Positions 9,290-15,617 of a stretch of DNA of 64,000 nt are shown here, one piece after another; within the stretch, counting starts at the first letter, position 1; each line of letters opens with the position of its first letter. The stretch is from assembly GCF_001975665.1 (NCBI RefSeq), contig NZ_CP019419.1, positions 2,587,501-2,651,500 on the forward strand. Reading direction: 5' to 3'. The position numbers were made by a program, and so were the translations under genes. The notes under the pieces were generated by a model, which saw nothing but the letters and a program-made list of their open reading frames with translations, was not told the origin of the DNA and searched no databases. The stretch is from Polaribacter reichenbachii. GTDB taxonomy: Bacteria; Bacteroidota; Bacteroidia; Flavobacteriales; Flavobacteriaceae.

Positions 9290-9763
9290 ATGCATGCAAG
9301 TACACATGGAGCAATAGGTATTGCTATTATAACAGCAACTTATGTAATTACTAAAAGTGAAAAGAAAACTTTTATAATTGGAGGAATTCTAGCCTTTGCT
9401 TCTCATTACGTTTTAGATTTCATAGGTGAATCTCCTTATAAAACTATACAAGAAATGCTATTCATTGAAGTTGCTGTTTATTTATGGTCTCTTATATTAA
9501 TGTTTTTTCTTGGAAAAAAATATCTAAAATTTTCAGTTTTTGCTTTTTTTATGGCCAATCTTATGGATTATATTGATAAGAAAATGTATTTATCTATTTT
9601 TTTGCCTAAAGAATATCCTTTTACGTATTATTTTCATTCTAAAAATCAAGTAATATTTCCTATAAGTTATCAAAATACGATTATAGCTGCCATTGTTTCT
9701 GTAATACTAATTGGTGTTTGTTTTTTGTGGTTAAAAAATAGTAAAAGGAGACTTTTGCATTAA
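9290..9763 (+). CDS. Small integral membrane protein of unknown function
   Basis: 157 residues with about four hydrophobic segments (roughly 8-20, 28-44, 58-76 and 131-149). Histidines fall in MHASTHGAIG at the N-terminus and in ASHYVLDFIGE near residue 40. This layout recalls membrane-bound DUF457/YdjM-like putative metal hydrolases, but the similarity is too thin to name it. It is the first gene of the accessory pocket between the DUF4835 gene and recN. The ATG at 9290 is the obvious start. Confidence 0.65.
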   Translation: MHASTHGAIGIAIITATYVITKSEKKTFIIGGILAFASHYVLDFIGESPYKTIQEMLFIEVAVYLWSLILMFFLGKKYLKFSVFAFFMANLMDYIDKKMYLSIFLPKEYPFTYYFHSKNQVIFPISYQNTIIAAIVSVILIGVCFLWLKNSKRRLLH

Positions 9764-9820
9764 GTTTTGCTGAGGTTATCTTTAAGAGAGATTAAAATTA
9801 GTTATCAACTTGCCTTTTTT

Positions 9821-10036
9821 TTAATCCTCAAATTCAAAAAAATCTTTTACATCCACTTCTAAAATAGTAGCTATTTTTAACAAGGTATCTACTTTAATAT
9901 TACTTTTTCCGCTTTCTAAATTATGATAGGCAATTTGGCTTGTGTTTAATCTGCAGCCCATATAATATTGAGAGTATTCTTTTTTTAGACGAGCTAATTT
10001 TATTTTCTTTCTAATAGCAATTAATTTTTCTTCCAT
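9821..10036 (-). CDS. XRE family transcriptional regulator
   Basis: A protein of about 71 residues that is a stand-alone Cro/XRE helix-turn-helix: IRKKIKLARLKKEYSQYYMG, then NTSQIAYHNLESGKSNIKVD, then a stabilising helix LLKIATILEVDVKDFFEFED. I start at the ATG at 10036; a longer version from TTG at 10075 adds residues that are not part of the fold. Upstream lie a perfect 10-bp palindrome ATTGTACAAT (10067-10076) and a 40-nt palindrome (10102-10141), either of which could be its operator. Target genes are unknown. It is transcribed against all its neighbours. Confidence 0.8.
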   Translation of the reverse strand: MEEKLIAIRKKIKLARLKKEYSQYYMGCRLNTSQIAYHNLESGKSNIKVDTLLKIATILEVDVKDFFEFED

Positions 10037-10066
10037 TTTTTTTTCTAATTTAATAAGATAAACCGA

Positions 10067-10076
10067 ATTGTACAAT
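10067..10076 (-). promoter_or_regulatory. Palindrome upstream of the XRE gene (candidate operator)
   Basis: ATTGTACAAT is a perfect 10-bp palindrome 30 bases upstream of the XRE regulator's ATG. Small Cro-like repressors often bind such sites to control themselves. The role is inference. Confidence 0.35.
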
Positions 10077-10101
10077 CCTCATTAATGGTTGATTTTTTTT
10101 T

Positions 10102-10141
10102 CTCCCCATTTATAGGGGGAATTCTCCCTATAAATGGGGAG
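10102..10141. repeat. 40-nt near-perfect palindrome
   Basis: CTCCCCATTTATAGGG and its exact inverse flank the 8-base centre GGAATTCT, which continues the symmetry except for one G:T pair. The 40 bases form a 20-bp stem if extruded. It is GC-richer than its surroundings. There is no U-tract on either side in the right place for a terminator: a T-run (10093-10101) precedes it on the plus strand. It lies upstream of the XRE gene. Candidate roles are an operator, a palindromic repetitive element or the end of a lost mobile element. Confidence 0.75.
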
Positions 10142-10301
10142 CTCAAAAACTTATAATTTATAATTTTTTTGATATTGACAAAATAGTTTTTCTGTTTTAA
10201 ATTTACAGTATCATTGCTATGTTAGACCTTCTTAAATGTTCTGATTGAAACTTTGATTTTCTAAAATATATTATATTTTGAATTGATTTTATAATTATTT
10301 T

Positions 10302-10331
10302 AAAGAGTGAATTTTATTTCACTCTTTTTTT
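10302..10331 (+). terminator. Orphan rho-independent terminator
   Basis: AGAGTGAA (10304-10311) and TTCACTCT (10318-10325) form an 8-bp stem with a 6-base loop, followed by a run of T. It points along the plus strand, but no plus-strand gene ends upstream within the pocket after 9763. It may mark a lost gene or the end of a small RNA. Confidence 0.7.
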
Positions 10332-10356
10332 GTTTACCAAATAACTAAAATTTGTA

Positions 10357-10936
10357 ATGAATAAATATTTCACCTTACTTCTAATCTTATTTATAAGTTT
10401 AGGTATTGCATCTCAAACTACTAAAAAAAACTTTGTGGTGAAGTCAAATACACTCAAGTAACACATTTTTCGAGAGATTTTCTTTTAACTTTTAATGAAA
10501 AAGTTTCTCTTTATAAAGAAATAAATATTGGTAAGAAAAATAAAAAAATAAAGAACACAAATAATGATAATGGATTGCAGAAAAACATTGATATTCAGAG
10601 AATCAATGTAGCATAGAAACAACTACAAGCAATTCCGTAACAAATAATCAAAGTTTTTTAGATTTATCATTTCTTTTTAATGATAAGTTAGATTTTGAAT
10701 TGAAATCAGAAAGTTATTATTTCGATAATTTGGAATCAGAAAACTCATATTATTTTCTAGATTTTGATTTACGATATAAGCTAATAAATTATAAAATAAC
10801 TTTGGGTTTAACAGGGAAAAACATTTTTAATACTAAGAAATTTAGAAACTATTCAATTAGCGATATTGATGCTACAACAACTGAATATAGATTATTGCCA
10901 AGGCTTATTTTGTTAAAAATGGAGTTTAGGTTTTAA
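10357..10936 (+). pseudogene. Collapsed GLPGLI-protein / outer-membrane-barrel pseudogene
   Basis: Three reading frames join to form one relic. Frame one from ATG 10357 encodes a signal peptide (NKYFTLLLILFISLGIASQ) and breaks at an A8 run (10423-10430). The shifted frame 10431-10616 reads LCGEVKYTQVTHFSRDF and continues with a GLPGLI-family-like N-terminal half until a TAG. A third frame, open from 10592 to 10936, encodes the last strands of an outer-membrane beta-barrel (LTGKNIFNTKKF, ending LLKMEFRF, with a terminal aromatic residue). GLPGLI genes often sit beside TonB-type receptor genes, so one deletion plus a slippage frameshift explains the structure. The family assignments are by eye. 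Confidence 0.75.
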
Positions 10937-10995
10937 CTTTTCTTTACTTTTAAAATTGAATAGATATTACTTCTTTTAATCAATTAACCATTTTT

Positions 10996-11044
10996 TTTGA
11001 TGAAGAAAACAAATACTATATATTTGTAAAGTAAATACTTTATA
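10996..11044 (+). promoter_or_regulatory. Promoter and candidate operator of the second toxin-antitoxin-like pair
   Basis: TTTG (10996-10999), a 19-bp spacer and TATATTTG (11019-11026) make a full Bacteroidota promoter. Exactly over the expected start site lies the inverted repeat TAAAGTA-AA-TACTTTA (11027-11042), extendable to ten-base arms with one mismatch. The ATG follows at 11048. This layout suits autorepression. Confidence 0.7.
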
Positions 11045-11047
11045 AAT

Positions 11048-11374
11048 ATGAATAATTTAGAGATTATACATAATTACGATACAGTAATTTCTCAATTAAT
11101 AGAAGATATAAAAAAAAGCGATTTTAAAACTGCATATTTTTTAAAGCTATTAAATTTAAAAGACAGCTTCTTCTACAAAAAAATGCGTGAAAAACGTTTT
11201 ACCAACGAAGAAGTTAAATTGATTTCAAAACATTTATATCCAGAACAATATCAAGAGTATAAAGATGCTGTAATTGGTAAGTTATTAGAAAAATCTAAAG
11301 CTCAATTAAAAGATGGTTTAGGAGTAAATTTTGAAATAATTTTAGAAAAATCTAAAGAGAAATATGGAGTATAA
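11048..11374 (+). CDS. Putative antitoxin / hypothetical protein
   Basis: A 108-residue, helix-rich, soluble protein. The stretch FLKLLNLKDSFFYKKMREKR, followed by FTNEEVKLISKHLYPEQYQ, looks like a degenerate helix-turn-helix DNA-binding region, but no family is recognised with confidence. The gene overlaps the following RelE/ParE-like gene by 11 bases and has a strong promoter with a palindrome over its start site. Gene order and overlap suggest that it is the antitoxin and autorepressor; this is inference from context. Confidence 0.65.
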   Translation: MNNLEIIHNYDTVISQLIEDIKKSDFKTAYFLKLLNLKDSFFYKKMREKRFTNEEVKLISKHLYPEQYQEYKDAVIGKLLEKSKAQLKDGLGVNFEIILEKSKEKYGV

Positions 11375-11669
11375 TATTATTGCATCTCCTTTAGCAAATA
11401 GCACATATTTACAAAATATAGATTATTTAGAAATGCATTGGTCAGAAAAAGAGGTAATTAATTTTATAACTAAAGTTTCTGATATCATTATCATTTTAAA
11501 ATTAAGTCCAGAAACTTTTAAAAAATGGGAAAAAGATAAAACAATACATAAGGTAGAAGTTCTAAAACAAATTACTTTATATTACCAAATAGCTACTAAG
11601 GATGTAGAGTTATTACTCTTTTTTAATAACCTACAAGACCCAAATAAGCTAAACGAATTTTTACAGTGA
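11364..11669 (+). CDS. RelE/ParE-like putative toxin
   Basis: A 101-residue protein with the RelE/ParE outline. An N-terminal strand (NIIASPLA) leads to a helix with YLQNIDYLEMHWSEKEVINF, a second helix, a sheet region (HKVEVLKQITLYYQIA) and the ending VELLLFFNNLQDPNKL, which is very like the final strand of flavobacterial ParE/RelE toxins. The ATG lies inside the 3' end of the upstream gene (11-base overlap), which points to translational coupling. The likely target would be mRNA or gyrase; the sequence does not say which. It is followed by recN after about 70 bases. Confidence 0.65.
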   Translation: MEYNIIASPLANSTYLQNIDYLEMHWSEKEVINFITKVSDIIIILKLSPETFKKWEKDKTIHKVEVLKQITLYYQIATKDVELLLFFNNLQDPNKLNEFLQ

Positions 11670-11737
11670 TTATTAAAAAAAACTAGTTTAGTATTCTTTA
11701 AAATTTCACTAATTTTATTGTTTAAAATTAAGAGAAC

Positions 11738-13393
11738 TTGCTCACACAACTTTCAATAAATAACTACGCTTTAATCAATCAATTATCTATTGATTTTTCT
11801 TCTGGTTTATCTATAATTACTGGTGAAACTGGTGCAGGTAAATCCATTTTGTTGGGGGCTTTAGGTTTGGTTTTGGGGAATAGAGTAGATTTATCTTCTT
11901 TAAAAGACACTTCTAAAAAGTGTGTTGTAGAGGCCAGATTAGATATTGCTAATTATAATTTAAATGATTTTTTTAACGAAGTTGATTTAGATTACGAATC
12001 AGAAACCATAATAAGAAGAGAAATTTTACCATCAGGTAAATCTCGTGCTTTTGTAAACGATACACCTGTTCGTTTATCGGTTTTAAACGAATTAAGAACA
12101 AAGTTGATAGATGTGCATTCGCAACATCAAACATTGCAATTATCAGATAATAGTTTTCAGTTTTCTATTTTAGATGCTTTAGCAAAAAATAAAGAGAAAA
12201 TTGCTTCTTACAAAAGAGGATATGCTAAGTTGAATCAGCTTAAAAAAGAATTACAAGAATTAGAAGCTGTTCAAAAAGAAGCAAATCAGCAATACGAATA
12301 CAATTTGCATTTGTTTAATGAATTAGAAGAAGCTAATTTAAAAGTTGATGAACAAGAAGAATTAGAAGAAAAACTAGAGAAATTAAATAATATAGAAGAT
12401 ATAAAACTTAATTTATCAGAAGCTTTAGAAATTTCGGTAAATGAGGAAATTGGTATCCAAAACTTGTTAAATACGCTAGAAAATCGATTGTTAAAAATTG
12501 CATCTTTTTCTAAAGATTATCAAGAATTGTCAGAAAGAGTAACATCAGTAAAAATAGAAATTGATGATGTTGTTACAGAATTAGAAAATGCTAATGAAAA
12601 CGTCGATTTTAATCCGAATGAAATCGAAGAATTAAACGATCGTTTGCAACTGATTTATAATTTGCAGAAAAAGCATACAGTTTCTACAAATCAAGAATTA
12701 ATAAAAGTTTTAGAAGATTTATCAGAAAAAGTAAGTCAAGTAGAAAATGCAGAAGAAACCATCAATAATAAACAAAAAGAAATTGATGATGTTGCAGGTA
12801 AATTAGACAAACTAGCAGGTTTAATTACAAAAAGTAGAGTAGCTTCAATACCTAAATTAACTAAAGAATTACAATTTTTATTATCAGAATTAGGTATGGA
12901 AAACGCAAGATTTTCTATCAAAATAAAACCAACTAAAAGTTATTTTTCTAACGGAAAAGACGAATTAGAATTTTTATTTTCTGCCAATAAAGGTGGTAGT
13001 TTTGGCGAATTGAAAAAAGTAGCTTCAGGTGGTGAGTTATCAAGAATAATGCTCTCTGTAAAGAAAGTTTTATCAGAAAACACACAATTACCAACCATTA
13101 TTTTCGATGAAATTGATACAGGAGTTTCTGGTGAAGTTTCTAACAAAATTGCAGCAATAATGCAGCAAATGGGTAAACACATGCAAGTAATTGCCATAAC
13201 ACATTTACCACAAATTGCATCAAAAGGACAAAGCCATTATAAGGTATTTAAAAAAGAAGTAAAAGGTGTTACTACAACCAATTTAAAGCAATTAACTACA
13301 GAAGAAAGAATTAAAGAAATTGCAGAAATGTTAAGTGGTAAAGATATTTCAGATTCTGCTTTAACACACGCAAAAGAACTATTAAGTCTATAA
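11738..13393 (+). CDS. recN: DNA repair protein RecN
   Basis: A 551-residue SMC-like ATPase of double-strand-break repair. Walker A GETGAGKS is at 29-36, a long coiled-coil region covers about 150-370, and the C-terminal half carries the signature ASGGELSRIMLSVK and Walker B IIFDEIDTGVSGEVS. The family length is normal. The start is TTG at 11738 (LTQLSINNYALI matches the family N-terminus). In flavobacteria recN usually follows the DUF4835 gene directly; here about 2.5 kb of accessory DNA intervenes. Confidence 0.95.
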   Translation: MLTQLSINNYALINQLSIDFSSGLSIITGETGAGKSILLGALGLVLGNRVDLSSLKDTSKKCVVEARLDIANYNLNDFFNEVDLDYESETIIRREILPSGKSRAFVNDTPVRLSVLNELRTKLIDVHSQHQTLQLSDNSFQFSILDALAKNKEKIASYKRGYAKLNQLKKELQELEAVQKEANQQYEYNLHLFNELEEANLKVDEQEELEEKLEKLNNIEDIKLNLSEALEISVNEEIGIQNLLNTLENRLLKIASFSKDYQELSERVTSVKIEIDDVVTELENANENVDFNPNEIEELNDRLQLIYNLQKKHTVSTNQELIKVLEDLSEKVSQVENAEETINNKQKEIDDVAGKLDKLAGLITKSRVASIPKLTKELQFLLSELGMENARFSIKIKPTKSYFSNGKDELEFLFSANKGGSFGELKKVASGGELSRIMLSVKKVLSENTQLPTIIFDEIDTGVSGEVSNKIAAIMQQMGKHMQVIAITHLPQIASKGQSHYKVFKKEVKGVTTTNLKQLTTEERIKEIAEMLSGKDISDSALTHAKELLSL

Positions 13394-13443
13394 ACGTATA
13401 AAGATTTTAATGTATTTTTAGTTAAATAAAAGCTTGTATTAAA

Positions 13444-13451
13444 TATATTTG
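13444..13451 (+). promoter_or_regulatory. fabI -7 promoter box
   Basis: TATATTTG fits the TAnnTTTG consensus and lies 87 bases before the fabI ATG, giving an unusually long leader for this window. No clear -33 TTG is seen at 17-21 bp. Confidence 0.5.
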
Positions 13452-13538
13452 CAAGCTGTTTAATTTGGTAAACTAGAATTTAGATTCTTACTTACAAACA
13501 AAACCAACAACAATAATTAATAAAGAATAACAAGTATT

Positions 13539-14345
13539 ATGTACAATTTATTAAAAGGTAAAAAAGGAATTATTTTCGGAGCTTTAAACGAGCAATCTAT
13601 TGCTTGGAAAGTAGCAGAAAGAGCACACGAAGAAGGCGCAGAATTTGTATTAACAAATGCACCAATTGCTTTAAGAATGGGGCAATTAAATGCATTAGCA
13701 GAAAAAACTGGTTCGCAAGTTATTGCTGCAGATGCAACTTCTTTAGAAGATATTACTGCTTTAGTAGAGCAATCTATGGAGATTTTAGGTGGTAAAATCG
13801 ACTTCGTTTTACACTCAATTGGTATGTCTGTAAACGTTAGAAAAAAAATACATTATACAGACTCTAATTACGATTTTACAGCAAAAGGTTGGGACATTTC
13901 TGCACTTTCTTTTCATAAAGTAATGAATGTTTTATACAACAAAAAGGCAATGTCTGAATGGGGTTCTATAGTAGCGTTAACATATATGGCTGCACAAAGA
14001 GTTTTTCCAGATTATAATGATATGGCAGACAACAAAGCCTATTTAGAGAGTATTGCACGTAGTTTTGGCTACTTTTTTGGTAGAGATCACAAGGTTCGTG
14101 TAAATACAATTTCTCAATCGCCAACACCAACTACAGCAGGTAGTGGAGTAAAAGGTTTTGATGGTTTTATAGAATACGCAGAAAAAATGAGTCCTTTAGG
14201 TAATGCATCTGCTCTAGAATGTGCAGATTATACCATTTCTATGTTCTCAGATTTAACTAAAAAAGTAACAATGCAGAACTTATTTCACGATGGTGGATTC
14301 TCAAATATGGGAGTAAGCGATCCTGTTATGGAAAAGTTTGAGTAG
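13539..14345 (+). CDS. fabI: Enoyl-[acyl-carrier-protein] reductase (NADH)
   Basis: Reduces trans-2-enoyl-ACP in the last step of each fatty-acid elongation cycle. The 268-residue short-chain-dehydrogenase fold shows the divergent FabI nucleotide-binding start KKGIIFGALNEQSIAWKVAE, the DFVLHSIG segment and the Tyr-x6-Lys active site in PDYNDMADNKAYLE. Length and motifs match canonical FabI. The gene appears monocistronic, with its own -7 box at 13444 and repeats downstream. Confidence 0.94.
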   Translation: MYNLLKGKKGIIFGALNEQSIAWKVAERAHEEGAEFVLTNAPIALRMGQLNALAEKTGSQVIAADATSLEDITALVEQSMEILGGKIDFVLHSIGMSVNVRKKIHYTDSNYDFTAKGWDISALSFHKVMNVLYNKKAMSEWGSIVALTYMAAQRVFPDYNDMADNKAYLESIARSFGYFFGRDHKVRVNTISQSPTPTTAGSGVKGFDGFIEYAEKMSPLGNASALECADYTISMFSDLTKKVTMQNLFHDGGFSNMGVSDPVMEKFE

Positions 14346-14355
14346 GTTTTTTAGA

Positions 14356-14431
14356 AGCTATTTCCAGCTTTACGCTATATCTTTTTTTGAAAAAACAAAA
14401 AAAGGATGCCACTTCAATCTGGGCTAAACTT
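14356..14431. repeat. Degenerate copy of an interspersed foldback repeat
   Basis: The segment GCTTTACGCTATATC, followed by a T-run, an A-run, then AAAGGATGCC, CTTCAATCT and a final AAACTTG matches, base for base in long blocks, the element at 54111-54216 (GCTTTACGCTAAATC, T-run, A-run, AAAGGATATC, TGCAATCCC, GCAACTTG). The outer ends are eroded. It lies directly after the fabI stop codon, so it may also serve as that gene's transcript end. Confidence 0.65.
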
Positions 14432-14520
14432 GTTTGCCTACTTTTAGAATTTATAAAGGCTAAATACTTTTCATAAAAAATTAAAAATGCAAATCAATTT
14501 CGGTTTGCATTTTTTACTTT

Positions 14521-14618
14521 TGAACACTGAACACTGAACACTGAACACTGAACACTGAACACTGAACACTGAACACTGAACACTGAACACTGAACACTGA
14601 ACACTGAACACTGAACAC
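14521..14618. repeat. Tandem repeat, 14 perfect copies of TGAACAC
   Basis: Ninety-eight bases made of exactly 14 units of the heptamer TGAACAC with no mismatch. The array ends one base before the TTG start codon of the following glycosyltransferase gene. Perfect identity implies recent slippage expansion. Each frame through the array meets TGA, so it cannot be translated as an extension of that gene. Confidence 0.95.
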
Positions 14619-15572
14619 TTGAAACTAAACTTCTCTTTAATAATTCCGGTTTACAATCGTCCAAAAGAAATAGACGAGTTATTGAGTAGTTTATCCAAAC
14701 AAACTTTTTCAGAAGCTTTTGAGGTTTTAATAATAGAAGATGGTTCATCAGAAAAAAGTGTTCTTATAGTAGAAAAGTATCAATCTCAATTAAATTTAAA
14801 ATACTTTTTTAAAGAAAACACTGGAGCAGGAGCAAGCCGTAATTTCGGAATGCAAATAGCTTCTGGGAATTATTTTATTGTATTAGATTCAGATGTAATT
14901 GTTCCAGAACAATATTTATCAGAAGTGTCAAAAACGTTAGAAGCTAATTATACAGATGCTTTTGGTGGTCCAGATGCTGCTCATAAAAACTTTACAGTTT
15001 TACAAAAAGCCATTAATTATTCAATGACATCAGTTTTAACTACTGGCGGAATTCGTGGTAAGAAAAAAGCTGTGGGTAAATTCCAACTAAGGAGTTTTAA
15101 TTTTGGTATATCTAAAACAGCTTTTCATAAGACACAAGGCTTTTCTAAAATGAAGAACGGAGAAGATATCGATTTAACCTTTAGACTTTGGGAAAATAAT
15201 TTTGAAACCCAATTAATTGATACAGCTTTTGTCTATCATAAAAGAAGAAGTACTATCAAGCAATTTTATAAACAAACCTTTGGTTTTGGAACAGCAAGAC
15301 CAATTTTAAATCGGAAATATCCAAATACAGGAAAAATCACCTATTGGTTTCCAAGCGTATTTATTGTTGGTTTAACAATCAGTATTCTATTAGCAATTTG
15401 GGGTTATTTAACTTTGTTTAGTTGTTATTACTTATATTTCTTAGCTTTATTTTTCGATTCTTTCATCAAAAATGGATTACGAGTAGGTTTTTTAAGTATC
15501 ATAACCTCACTAACTCAGTTTTTAGGTTATGGTTTAGGCTTTTTAAAAAGTCAGTTTTTTAGAAAAAAATAA
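14619..15572 (+). CDS. Family 2 glycosyltransferase, membrane-anchored
   Basis: 317 residues. The N-terminal GT-A domain shows SLIIPVYNRPKEIDELL, the nucleotide-binding IIEDGS, GAGASRNFGMQIASG and the metal-binding LDSDV. A NGEDIDLTFRLWE motif follows near residue 190. Two hydrophobic stretches near the C-terminus (about 240-265 and 270-310) anchor it in the membrane. It probably adds a sugar to a lipid-linked or surface glycan; donor and acceptor are unknown. The start is TTG at 14619, fused to a heptamer tandem array with no visible ribosome-binding site. The next in-frame ATG comes far inside the GT-A domain, so the TTG start is favoured. Confidence 0.85.
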   Translation: MKLNFSLIIPVYNRPKEIDELLSSLSKQTFSEAFEVLIIEDGSSEKSVLIVEKYQSQLNLKYFFKENTGAGASRNFGMQIASGNYFIVLDSDVIVPEQYLSEVSKTLEANYTDAFGGPDAAHKNFTVLQKAINYSMTSVLTTGGIRGKKKAVGKFQLRSFNFGISKTAFHKTQGFSKMKNGEDIDLTFRLWENNFETQLIDTAFVYHKRRSTIKQFYKQTFGFGTARPILNRKYPNTGKITYWFPSVFIVGLTISILLAIWGYLTLFSCYYLYFLALFFDSFIKNGLRVGFLSIITSLTQFLGYGLGFLKSQFFRKK

Positions 15573-15596
15573 AGCTCCCAACTTCTTGAGAGCTTT
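15561..15596 (-). terminator. Terminator of the M16 protease gene
   Basis: Read on the minus strand, the stem AAAGCTC (15590-15596 arm) pairs with GAGCTTT (15571-15577 arm) and is followed by ATTTTTTTCT. It lies between two convergent genes. It overlaps the last bases of the glycosyltransferase gene. Confidence 0.6.
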
Positions 15597-15617
15597 AAAT
15601 TATTATATAGCCTAGAT

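Noticed and set aside
9290..9763. Naming the small membrane protein a DUF457/YdjM-like hydrolase
   Set aside because: Only two histidine-containing spots and the membrane layout agree; this is too weak to support a function.
12736..13197. Minus-strand open frames inside recN
   Set aside because: Antisense shadows of the RecN coiled coil and Walker B region.
14521..14618. Possible CRISPR array
   Set aside because: The repeat unit is seven bases with no spacers, so it is a simple tandem repeat. No cas genes are in the window.
14494..14748. Minus-strand open frame of 84 codons through the heptamer array (repeated SVQCSVF pattern)
   Set aside because: It is only the translation of the tandem repeat plus the antisense of the glycosyltransferase start; no start signal or family.
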